In this document: positions 1 to 5,245 of the stretch, piece after piece
How the letters are laid out: each line of letters begins with the position of its first letter
Position numbering within the stretch: the first letter of the stretch is position 1
Assembly: GCA_900768805.1 (NCBI GenBank)
Contig: CAAGEF010000102.1
Span: 1-6,670, forward strand
Length of the DNA stretch: 6,670 nucleotides
From: Clostridia bacterium
GTDB lineage: Bacteria; Bacillota; Clostridia; TANB77; CAG-508
Direction of reading: 5' to 3'
The notes under the pieces: generated by a model
Seen by the model: only the letters and a program-made list of their open reading frames with translations
Database searches by the model: none
Told to the model about the DNA's origin: nothing
Translations under genes and position numbers: made by a program

Positions 1-1
1 A

Positions 2-64
2 AATAAAGTTGATTTTATGATTTCTGTAAATTTTCCATCTAAATATTTATCAAAGATTATATGA
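2..64 (+). CDS. possible 3' end of an unidentified upstream gene (partial)
   Basis: One plus-strand frame is open from the window edge to a TGA at 62-64 and would encode a 20-residue C-terminus ending SKYLSKII. It is followed 28 bp later by a strong intrinsic terminator, as expected for the last gene of an upstream unit. I do not recognise the product, and 20 codons are too few to prove coding. A minus-strand frame is open over a longer stretch here but has no ATG, GTG or TTG start, so the plus-strand reading is preferred only weakly. Confidence 0.25.
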   Translation, partial: NKVDFMISVNFPSKYLSKII

Positions 65-92
65 TTCTTATTTAAAAGTTTAATATTTAAAG

Positions 93-150
93 AAAATCTG
101 TCAATATAAGTTTAAAATTTTTCAAACTTATATTGACAGATTTTTGTTTT
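93..150 (+). terminator. intrinsic terminator, perfect 21-bp stem
   Basis: Positions 93-113 and 124-144 are exact reverse complements (21 of 21) around a 10-nt loop at 114-123, and the right arm runs into TTTTTGTTTT (141-150). This has the form of a Rho-independent terminator for whatever lies upstream. The left arm begins in an A-rich stretch, so the hairpin could also act on minus-strand transcripts. The right arm contains the -35 box of the next promoter. Confidence 0.85.
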
Positions 151-161
151 GAAAATATAAT
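133..161 (+). promoter_or_regulatory. consensus SigA promoter of sigH
   Basis: TTGACA at 133-138 and TATAAT at 156-161 are separated by 17 bp: both hexamers are perfect and the spacing is ideal. Transcription would begin near 168 and give a leader of about 30 nt before the sigH start at 198. The -35 hexamer lies wholly inside the right arm of the upstream terminator, so terminator and promoter share DNA. The mirror-image TTGACA in the left arm has no -10 box at the right distance, so the promoter appears one-directional. Confidence 0.8.
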
Positions 162-197
162 AAGCTCATAATCAGCTTAGGAGGTAGAATTTAAGGA

Positions 198-836
198 ATG
201 CAGAAGGAATTTTTACTAGAGAAAGATTATTCCAATATGCCAGATAATGAAGTTGTGTCATTAATACAAAAAGGGGATAATCAGGCTCTAAATTACATTT
301 TAGAAAAATATAACAGTATAGTTAATATTAAAGCAAGTAAATTTTTTGCTGCTGGAATAGAAAGAGATGATATAATTCAAGAAGGAATGATTGGATTGTA
401 TAAAGCTACAAAATCCTATGATACAGAAAAACAAAATTCTTTTAAAAATTTTGCTAATTTATGTATTGAAAGGCAGTTAATTACAGTTATTAAAAGTGCG
501 AATAGGCAAAAAAATATGCCACTTAATTCCGCCTTTTCTTTAAATACTCCTATTTATGAAAGTGAAGATGCAGATGTTATTGAAGTATTAGATTTAAAAA
601 CAATGGAAGATCCATTGGAAACAATTACTAAAAAAGAATATTTCAATTTAGTAGAAACTATGATGAATGATTGTTTAAGTGATTTTGAAAAAAAAGTGCT
701 AAAATATTATAAATTAGGGAAGTCATATGTAGATATTGCTGCTGCAGTAGATAGTAAAGTAAAATCAGTTGATACTGCAATTCAAAGAATTAGAAAGAAA
801 GCTTTTAAAATAAAAACAAAATTAGAAGGTGATTAA
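198..836 (+). CDS. sigH: RNA polymerase sigma-H factor (Spo0H family)
   Basis: A sigma-70 family factor of 212 residues, close to the roughly 218 of Bacillus Spo0H. In this family it directs core RNA polymerase to genes of the transition to stationary phase and early sporulation. Region 2 spans about residues 36-106, with the core-binding segment DDIIQEGMIGLYKA (57-70) and the promoter-melting part near SFKNFANLCIERQ (81-93). RQKNMPLNSAFSLN (103-116) closely resembles the RQKHIPLNSYVSL segment of known SigH proteins. Region 4, a helix-turn-helix binding the -35 element, covers about 161-203 (SYVDIAAAVDSKVKSVDTAI). AGGAGGT at 179-185 lies 12 nt before the ATG, rather far, but an in-frame TAA at 192-194 excludes earlier starts; M14 is the only nearby alternative. 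It has its own promoter, and its last codons form part of a terminator shared with the convergent DUF1836 gene. No spore gene is present to confirm sporulation. Confidence 0.93.
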   Translation: MQKEFLLEKDYSNMPDNEVVSLIQKGDNQALNYILEKYNSIVNIKASKFFAAGIERDDIIQEGMIGLYKATKSYDTEKQNSFKNFANLCIERQLITVIKSANRQKNMPLNSAFSLNTPIYESEDADVIEVLDLKTMEDPLETITKKEYFNLVETMMNDCLSDFEKKVLKYYKLGKSYVDIAAAVDSKVKSVDTAIQRIRKKAFKIKTKLEGD

Positions 837-855
837 AGCCTTCTAATTTTGTTTT
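813..855. terminator. bidirectional terminator shared by sigH and the DUF1836 gene
   Basis: Positions 813-829 and 839-855 pair perfectly over 17 bp around a 9-nt loop. The left arm encodes the end of sigH (KTKLEG), the loop holds its TAA (834-836), and the right arm reaches into the DUF1836 stop codon (854-856, minus strand). The plus-strand transcript ends in ATTTTGTTTT and the minus-strand transcript in TTTTGTTTTTATTTT, so both have a U-rich tail. The convergent genes are 17 bp apart with no other termination signal between them. Confidence 0.8.
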
Positions 856-1402
856 ATTCAGTGGTATCAGAATTATCATGACCTTCTTTTAATAATTCTT
901 CAATTATTAATTTTGCAGAGTTTGCACCAATTGTCATGAAAAGATTAAAATCTTCAAGTTCAGTAAAATCCTGATTTTTATATGCTAATTTTGTAAAGCC
1001 TATAATTGCGGAAACTGCTTTTTTATATAAATTGCAGAAGGTATTAAAAGTATCCTCTATAGAACTTCTTGATACTTTCTCTTCAATAATTTTTTTAACA
1101 TCTGGTAATGGCATAATTTGTTTTAAAATACAAATCATGATTAAATAAGCCAAATGTGTTTTTGAATATTTTTTATTAACTGGAGCTGGCATAATATTTT
1201 GTTTAACATAGTTGTTTACCATTGATTTTGTAATAAATTTTGAATCTTTAGAAACAAAATCAACAATGTGCGATTCTACATAAATTATGACCTGATCCAT
1301 ATATAAATCAATTTCTGGTAATTCGTCCCAAGTTGGAATATGTATACGAGATATTTTTTTTGCATATTGCAAAAATTTTCGTTTTTGTTTATAAGTAATC
1401 AT
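854..1402 (-). CDS. DUF1836 domain protein, possible MerR-like DNA-binding regulator
   Basis: The 182-residue protein fits the DUF1836 family through LPEIDLYMDQVIIYVE (28-43) and ITKSMVNNYVKQNIMPAPVNKKYSKTHLAYLIMI within 57-90. The second stretch resembles the MerR-type winged-helix pattern (helix, 'G-L-I-P-x-P' turn, 'Y-x-x-x-H-L-x-x-L'), so DNA binding is plausible. That is inference: family members are mostly uncharacterised, though from memory Bacillus YkrK, implicated in control of htpX, belongs here. An upstream in-frame start at 1441 exists, but I chose ATG 1400-1402. It has AGAAAGGA 8 nt upstream, and a TTGAAC-17-TATTAT promoter would start transcription near 1425, downstream of the longer start. 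The C-terminal half (100-182) is helical and unassigned. The gene diverges from the acyl-CoA synthetase gene, a usual arrangement for a regulator and its target. Confidence 0.82.
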   Translation of the reverse strand: MITYKQKRKFLQYAKKISRIHIPTWDELPEIDLYMDQVIIYVESHIVDFVSKDSKFITKSMVNNYVKQNIMPAPVNKKYSKTHLAYLIMICILKQIMPLPDVKKIIEEKVSRSSIEDTFNTFCNLYKKAVSAIIGFTKLAYKNQDFTELEDFNLFMTIGANSAKLIIEELLKEGHDNSDTTE

Positions 1403-1420
1403 AATAAAAATCCTTTCTAA

Positions 1421-1441
1421 ATGGTATAATAATAATATCAT
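1421..1441. promoter_or_regulatory. imperfect palindrome over the DUF1836 promoter -10 (candidate operator)
   Basis: A 21-bp dyad centred on 1431 follows the scheme ATG-n-TAT-n-AT-a-AT-n-ATA-n-CAT. Eight of ten base pairs match, one is G-T and one is A-A. It covers the -10 box (1432-1437) and the predicted transcription start of the DUF1836 gene, where a repressor would act. A+T-rich DNA produces such dyads easily, so this remains a candidate. Confidence 0.25.
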
Positions 1442-1460
1442 AGATTTAAAAGAAGTTCAA
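1432..1460 (-). promoter_or_regulatory. SigA-type promoter of the DUF1836 gene
   Basis: On the minus strand TTGAAC (1460-1455) is followed after 17 bp by TATTAT (1437-1432), five of six matches to consensus for the -10 box. The start would fall near 1425, giving a leader of about 22 nt that includes the AGAAAGGA ribosome binding site (1418-1411). Its -35 box is only 7 bp from the -35 box of the opposite promoter. Confidence 0.6.
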
Positions 1461-1467
1461 TAAAGCA

Positions 1468-1496
1468 TTGACTTTGTTTCTGAATTTATATATAAT
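1468..1496 (+). promoter_or_regulatory. SigA-type promoter of the acyl-CoA synthetase gene
   Basis: TTGACT (1468-1473) and TATAAT (1491-1496) are 17 bp apart, a near-perfect SigA promoter. Transcription would start near 1503, giving a leader of about 44 nt to the ATG at 1547. The leader is too short for a riboswitch, and I see no strong hairpin in it. Confidence 0.75.
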
Positions 1497-1546
1497 AGTT
1501 TTGAAAACTAGCAATAAATTTTATATCCAAGAAAGGATTGGTTTAA

Positions 1547-3268
1547 ATGAAATTTACAGAAAAATTTAATAAAGCTACAAAATTTTCAAATATAAGAGAA
1601 ATTATATATAATTCTGTAAAATTATATCCAAATAATAATGCTTTTATAATAAAAAAAGACATAAAGAAAGCTGAATATAAATATGTAACATATAAGCAAT
1701 TTTTAGATGATATAAATTGTTTTGGAACTGCTTTATTTAATTTAGGATTAAAAGATAAAAGAGTAGCTATTTGCGGAAGTAACTGTTATGAATGGGTTCT
1801 TAGCTATGCTACAAATCTAATGGGGAATATAGTTTCTGTTCCTTTAGATAAAGGGCTTATGCTAGGAGAATTTGAATCTTCATTAATTAGAAGTAAAGCA
1901 GATTGTATAGTTTTTGATTCAAAGCATGAGGATATGATTAAAGAAATAAGAGAGAATGGAAAAACTTGTTTAAAAGAATATATTTGCATGAGTGAATCAG
2001 ATGAATTTAAGACAGTAGAGCAATTATTAGAAAAAGGAAAAAATCTTAGAAAATTAGGAAAAGATGATTATGAAAATGTTCAAATAAATAATGAAGATAT
2101 GAAAATTCTGCTATTTACATCAGGAACAACATCTGTATCTAAAGCCGTTATGCTTAGTGAAAGAAATATTGCAGAAAATATATATTCAATGCAATTAGTT
2201 GAAAAGTTGTATCCTACAGATGTAAATTTAGCATTATTACCATTTCACCATGTATTTGGTTCAACAGGTATTTTAATGATGTTAGCTAGTGGTATTTGCA
2301 ACTGTTTCCCAGATGGTTTAAGATATATTGCTCAAAATATGAAGGAATACAAAGTAAGCGTTTATATAGGAGTTCCACAACTTATAGAACTTATGTATAA
2401 AAAGATAATGGATGAAGTTGAAAAACAAGGTCAATTAGAAAAAGTAAAAAAAGGAATAAAAATAAGTAATTTATTATTAAAATTCCATATTGATATTAGG
2501 AGAAAATTGTTTAAAAAGATTATAGATGCAGTTGGTGGTAATTTACGTTTTATAGTAAATGGGGCTGCTGCGTTAGATAAAGATGTTTCAAAGGGATTTA
2601 ATGATTTAGGAATTCATACAATTCAAGGATATGGTTTAAGTGAAACAGCACCTGTACTTTGTGCAGAAAATGATAAATATTTAAAACCAGGTTCAATAGG
2701 AAAACCAATGCCGAATGTAGAAATCGAAATTTTTAATCCAGATGAAGATGGAATTGGTGAAATTAGAGTAAAAGGTCCAAATGTTTTCTTAGGCTATTAC
2801 GAAAATGAAGAAGCTACAAAAGAATCATTAAAAGATGGTTGGTTCTATACAGGAGATTTAGGATATATAGATAAAAACAATTTTGTATTCTTAACAGGAA
2901 GAAAAAAGAATATGATTGTTTTAAAAAATGGCAAAAAAGTATTTCCAGAAGAATTTGAGTATCTGATAAATGATTTAGAAGAAGTAAAAGATTCTATGGT
3001 ATTTGGACTACCAAAAGATAATGATGATATATTACTATCTGTTAAAGTTCAGTATGATAAAGATTATATGGAAAAAGTATATCCAGATAAATCTAAAGAG
3101 GATTATGAAAAAATAATTTGGGATAAAATAAAAGAGATAAATAAAACTGTTCCAAAATATAAGTATATCAAAAATATGATTTTAACAGATGAAGAATTTA
3201 TATTAACAAGTACAGGAAAAATCAAAAGATATGAAGAAATGAAAAAAATAACTGGAAAAAGTAAATAG
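1547..3268 (+). CDS. AMP-forming acyl-CoA synthetase (long-chain fatty acid-CoA ligase-like)
   Basis: A 573-residue member of the ANL adenylate-forming superfamily, which activates a carboxylic acid with ATP to an acyl-adenylate and normally transfers the acyl group to CoA. Core motifs are in order: phosphate loop LLFTSGTTSVSKAVML (188-203), LPFHHVFG (231-238), YGLSETAP (362-369), the ribose-binding aspartate in GWFYTGDLGYID (431-442), the hinge GRKKNMIVLKNGKKVFPEE (451-469), and STGKIKR with the C-terminal catalytic lysine K558. The loop departs from the usual TSGTTGxPKG as TSGTTSVSKA but keeps the lysine. Length and the NGKKVFPEE segment favour a fatty acyl substrate, but specificity cannot be read from sequence; an acyl-carrier-protein ligase is also possible. 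The protein is probably cytoplasmic, as no signal peptide is seen. AAGAAAGGA (1529-1537) lies 9 nt before the ATG. It is a single-gene unit ended by its own hairpin and may be controlled by the divergent DUF1836 protein. Confidence 0.88.
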   Translation: MKFTEKFNKATKFSNIREIIYNSVKLYPNNNAFIIKKDIKKAEYKYVTYKQFLDDINCFGTALFNLGLKDKRVAICGSNCYEWVLSYATNLMGNIVSVPLDKGLMLGEFESSLIRSKADCIVFDSKHEDMIKEIRENGKTCLKEYICMSESDEFKTVEQLLEKGKNLRKLGKDDYENVQINNEDMKILLFTSGTTSVSKAVMLSERNIAENIYSMQLVEKLYPTDVNLALLPFHHVFGSTGILMMLASGICNCFPDGLRYIAQNMKEYKVSVYIGVPQLIELMYKKIMDEVEKQGQLEKVKKGIKISNLLLKFHIDIRRKLFKKIIDAVGGNLRFIVNGAAALDKDVSKGFNDLGIHTIQGYGLSETAPVLCAENDKYLKPGSIGKPMPNVEIEIFNPDEDGIGEIRVKGPNVFLGYYENEEATKESLKDGWFYTGDLGYIDKNNFVFLTGRKKNMIVLKNGKKVFPEEFEYLINDLEEVKDSMVFGLPKDNDDILLSVKVQYDKDYMEKVYPDKSKEDYEKIIWDKIKEINKTVPKYKYIKNMILTDEEFILTSTGKIKRYEEMKKITGKSK

Positions 3269-3299
3269 TGGAAATAAAATTCCACTATTTATTTTTTTT
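3262..3299. terminator. intrinsic terminator between convergent genes
   Basis: Positions 3262-3273 pair with 3280-3291 over 12 bp around a 6-nt loop, followed by eight T residues (3292-3299). The left arm contains the TAG stop of the acyl-CoA synthetase gene (3266-3268). Read on the minus strand the same hairpin is followed by CTTTTTCC, so it probably also ends the thioredoxin-fold unit, whose stop codon is at 3315. Confidence 0.85.
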
Positions 3300-3314
3300 A
3301 CTAAAAAAAGTTCA

Positions 3315-3848
3315 TTAATAATTTTCTGCTAGTATATCTAAATAAGCTTCAGTAGAATCTTCTGTTAATTCTTTTGAAGTAAAATCAAGAATATTTCCAT
3401 CTTTTTCTATAAAAGCATAACATGGAAATGTTTCTATTTCTTCTTCATTAATTCCTTCTATATTAAGTTTTGTAGTTGAGGCTGATGGTATATTTATATT
3501 ATTATTATTTAAAAATATAGCAGATTTAGTAGGATTGTCTATAGTATTTATTAGTAAAAAATTGATTTTATTTGAGTATTTTGAATAAAAACTATTAAAA
3601 ATATTTAAAACTTCTAAAGATTTTTCATCATTTATTGACCAATATATTACAACCTTTGCTTTATTTGTTTCATTTTCTTTCTCTTTAGCTTCTTTAATTT
3701 CAGTATCTGTTATTTCATGGTATTCAGTAGGTGAAATTATATTTCCTTGAGTTTTTTTTGTTTTATTTTTTACAACTACAAAAAATATTAAAGCAACAAT
3801 TACTATAATTATTGAGAATGTAAGTAGTTTCCTAGTTTTTTTATTCAT
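3315..3848 (-). CDS. membrane-anchored thioredoxin-fold protein lacking the CxxC motif
   Basis: The 177-residue protein has a basic N-terminus, one hydrophobic helix at about 8-26, a charged linker (30-65) and an extracytoplasmic domain resembling TlpA/thioredoxin proteins. Signs of the fold are the strand and active-site entry VVIYW (66-70), a helix LEVLNIFNSFYSKYSNKI (78-95), the strand NFLLINTID (96-104), a cis-proline-like TFPCYAFIEKDGNI (140-153) and a final helix. In active relatives W70 would be followed by CxxC; here the residues are SIND (71-74), and C143 is the only cysteine. It therefore should not act as a dithiol oxidoreductase and may bind or scaffold a partner. AAGGGAG upstream (start within 3848-3861) supports the ATG. 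It lies 22 bp downstream of the membrane protein gene and is probably co-transcribed. The fold assignment is from pattern only. Confidence 0.65.
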   Translation of the reverse strand: MNKKTRKLLTFSIIIVIVALIFFVVVKNKTKKTQGNIISPTEYHEITDTEIKEAKEKENETNKAKVVIYWSINDEKSLEVLNIFNSFYSKYSNKINFLLINTIDNPTKSAIFLNNNNINIPSASTTKLNIEGINEEEIETFPCYAFIEKDGNILDFTSKELTEDSTEAYLDILAENY

Positions 3849-3870
3849 AATAAACTCCCTTCTTATAATA

Positions 3871-4503
3871 TTATTTTATTAATTTTACGATTTCTCTTAT
3901 TTTTATAATATAGTATGGGAAGAAAAAAATGTCAATAGTAAGTTTAGAATATAAGAAACCATTAATTCCGATTATGTTAGTAAGTATATATGAAATCAAA
4001 CACCAGAATAAAAATTTAAGTAATATTAAAGTTAGTGGTATTCGTATTGTTTTTATGAAATTACAATATTCTAAAAAAGTTATTTCAAAAGCAAAAATTG
4101 GAAGTGACAATAAAAATATTTTTGAAATATAACTACAAGAATTTATTATACCAGTAGAATAATTCAATTTTGAAAATATATTATTACTAAAAAAATATAT
4201 TATTATATAAACAAGTGAGAAATATATAAGTAAAATAATCAAAGAATTTGAAATACATTTGTATAAATCTTTTTTACTAAAATTACTAAGATTTAATATT
4301 TGCAGTTTTTTATCTTTTTTAAATTTAAATATAAGTTTTGATATTAAAATTCCTATGAATAGTATAACTAAAAAGATAAAAAATATTATTTTATATGCAG
4401 AAATTACAGAATTATTAAATTTATTTAATAAAAAATAAGAATATAAAAATGATATTATAATTATTATCCAACATATAAAATATTTTAAAATATTTTTTTT
4501 CAC
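3871..4503 (-). CDS. six-helix membrane protein resembling half of a MATE/flippase transporter
   Basis: A 210-residue integral membrane protein with about six hydrophobic segments: 7-26, 38-58, 86-106, 126-146, 155-177 and 181-200. I cannot name a family with confidence. The C-terminal part (FSKKDLYK... LPIFAFEI ... IRIPLTLILL ... NIIGINGFLYSK) has the layout of the last four helices of a MATE or polysaccharide-flippase bundle, including the IPL and GINGF positions. Full MATE proteins have twelve helices and about 450 residues, so this would be half length. Translation starts at GTG (4503-4501) five nt after AGGAGG (4514-4509); an out-of-frame ATG overlaps it at 4505-4503 and runs straight into TGA. 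No strong promoter is evident; TATTAT at 4546-4541 is a weak -10 candidate. It precedes the thioredoxin-fold gene by 22 bp, and the two probably form one unit. Composition is extremely A+T-rich, with many Ile, Phe and Leu codons. Confidence 0.6.
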   Translation of the reverse strand: MKKNILKYFICWIIIIISFLYSYFLLNKFNNSVISAYKIIFFIFLVILFIGILISKLIFKFKKDKKLQILNLSNFSKKDLYKCISNSLIILLIYFSLVYIIIYFFSNNIFSKLNYSTGIINSCSYISKIFLLSLPIFAFEITFLEYCNFIKTIRIPLTLILLKFLFWCLISYILTNIIGINGFLYSKLTIDIFFFPYYIIKIREIVKLIK

Positions 4504-4564
4504 ATTTTCCTCCTAAAAAAATAGTTTTTGTAATTTTACCATAATAAAATATTAAAATAAATAT

Positions 4565-4590
4565 AAAAAAAATAAAAAAATTATAAAAAA
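4565..4590 (+). promoter_or_regulatory. phased A-tracts upstream of the mraZ promoter (UP-element-like)
   Basis: Runs of eight, seven and six A residues (4565-4572, 4574-4580, 4585-4590) recur about every 10 bp immediately upstream of the -35 box, with another A8 at 4598-4605. They fall at about -64 to -39 relative to the predicted start, where the RNA polymerase alpha C-terminal domain binds UP elements, and such phasing can bend DNA. Positions 4541-4590 contain no G or C at all, so part of the pattern may be base composition. Confidence 0.4.
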
Positions 4591-4593
4591 GTA

Positions 4594-4622
4594 TTGCAAA
4601 AAAAATATATATATATTAAAAT
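4594..4622 (+). promoter_or_regulatory. SigA-type promoter of the mraZ-rsmH-ftsL operon
   Basis: TTGCAA (4594-4599) and TAAAAT (4617-4622) are 17 bp apart, matching four and five of six consensus positions. Transcription would start near 4629, directly before the three GTG repeats, giving a leader of about 52 nt to the mraZ start. The local A+T richness makes chance -10 boxes common, but the position relative to the operator-like repeats supports this one. Confidence 0.55.
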
Positions 4623-4630
4623 TTTAATCG

Positions 4631-4660
4631 AAGTGGAGAGAAGTGACACAAAGTGGTGAA
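4631..4660 (+). promoter_or_regulatory. MraZ operator: three AAGTG repeats with 10-bp period
   Basis: AAGTG occurs at 4631-4635, 4641-4645 and 4651-4655, exactly one helical turn apart, with GTGG in the first and third copies. MraZ proteins are known to bind direct repeats of this kind upstream of their own gene (TGGG-type boxes spaced 5 nt in E. coli, AAAGTG-type boxes in mycoplasmas). The repeats begin about where transcription should start, so bound MraZ would hinder initiation or promoter escape. The G+C-richer block stands out against the surrounding A/T. Confidence 0.7.
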
Positions 4661-4680
4661 AAAGAAAGAGGTGATTCAGC

Positions 4681-5106
4681 TTGTTGATTGGTGAATATGA
4701 ACACTCTCTAGATACAAAAGGTAGGCTTATAATGCCAGTTAAGCTAAGAGAACACATAGGAGAAAAATTCATAATTACCAAGGGTTTAGATGGATGCTTA
4801 TTTGTATTTTCACTAAATGAATGGGAAATTTTCGAAACTAAATTAAAACAATTACCAATTTCAAATAAAGATGCTAGAATGTTTTCAAGATTCTTTTTTG
4901 CTGGGGCAATAGATTCTGAATTTGATAAACAAGGAAGATTTTTAATTCCAGCTAACTTAAGAGAATTTTCTGAACTAAGAAAAGATGTAGTAATCGTAGG
5001 AATGAATTCTAGAATAGAAATTTGGAGTAAAGAAAAATGGAGTAATTTCAATCAGGATATTTCTGCTGATGAAATTGCAACTAAAATGGAAATGCTTGGT
5101 ATATAA
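4681..5106 (+). CDS. mraZ: transcriptional regulator MraZ
   Basis: The 141-residue protein is the DNA-binding regulator that opens the dcw cluster and represses its own operon in studied species. It has the two SpoVT-AbrB-type repeats of the family, each with a DxxGRxxxPxxxR signature: D11, G14-R15, P19 and R23, and D82, G85-R86, P90 and R94. Family length is about 140-150, so it is complete. The start is TTG at 4681, not ATG; GAGGTGAT (4668-4675) is correctly placed, and the resulting MLIGEYEHSLDTKGRL matches the usual M-F-I-G-E-Y beginning. The TTG immediately after it would shorten the protein by one residue. The promoter and a three-repeat operator lie just upstream. The 198-bp gap to rsmH is unusually long for this pair and contains repeats and a hairpin. 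Confidence 0.95.
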   Translation: MLIGEYEHSLDTKGRLIMPVKLREHIGEKFIITKGLDGCLFVFSLNEWEIFETKLKQLPISNKDARMFSRFFFAGAIDSEFDKQGRFLIPANLREFSELRKDVVIVGMNSRIEIWSKEKWSNFNQDISADEIATKMEMLGI

Positions 5107-5131
5107 AACTTGAAAAAGTTTATATAAAATA

Positions 5132-5241
5132 CTAATGAATTATAATTTACAAATGAAAAAAAGAATGAATTACAAATGAAAAAGTATATAATTTGCTAAT
5201 GAATTATATAAATACAAAAGATTTTTAATATACAAAAGATT
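5132..5241 (+). repeat. three pairs of short direct repeats in the mraZ-rsmH spacer
   Basis: CTAATGAATTATA occurs at 5132-5144 and 5196-5208, TTACAAATGAAAAA at 5147-5160 and 5170-5183, and ATACAAAAGATT at 5212-5223 and 5230-5241, all exact. Together they fill most of the untranslated spacer. No open frame of useful length and no convincing promoter is present; TATAAT at 5187-5192 has only a poor -35 (ATGAAT). The arrangement suggests local duplication, but its role is unknown. Confidence 0.6.
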
Positions 5242-5245
5242 AAAG

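Noticed and set aside
1..131. Minus-strand frame open for about 43 codons (reads like ...IDRFSLNIKLLNKNHI...)
   Set aside because: It contains no ATG, GTG or TTG start and no ribosome binding site, and it runs through the terminator stem. The window edge prevents a decision, so it is not listed as a gene.
1403..1441. Longer N-terminus of the DUF1836 protein starting at 1441
   Set aside because: This start lies upstream of the predicted transcription start (about 1425), has no ribosome binding site, and would place promoter DNA in the coding region. ATG 1402 has a well-spaced AGAAAGGA.
1527..1541. CCAA-GAAAGGA-TTGG mini-hairpin presenting the acyl-CoA synthetase ribosome binding site in its loop
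   Set aside because: The stem is only four base pairs with no extension, too weak to argue for translational control.
1804..1989. 61-codon minus-strand frame inside the acyl-CoA synthetase gene
   Set aside because: It is antisense to well-conserved coding sequence, has no recognisable motif and no ribosome binding site.
3103..3285. 60-codon hydrophobic minus-strand frame across the acyl-CoA synthetase end
   Set aside because: It overlaps conserved C-terminal coding sequence and the terminator; hydrophobicity comes from reading A-rich lysine codons in reverse.
3929..4132. 67-codon plus-strand frame antisense to the membrane protein gene
   Set aside because: No homology recognised and no ribosome binding site; the opposite strand has a consistent six-helix protein with AGGAGG.
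4581..5051. 156-codon minus-strand frame across mraZ
   Set aside because: It is antisense to unambiguous mraZ and its promoter, and its Ser/Leu/Phe-rich product is typical of a shadow frame.
5155..5229. Tiny ATG-initiated frames of eight to nine codons in the mraZ-rsmH spacer
   Set aside because: They have no ribosome binding sites and arise from the repeated ATGAATTA motif in A+T-rich DNA.
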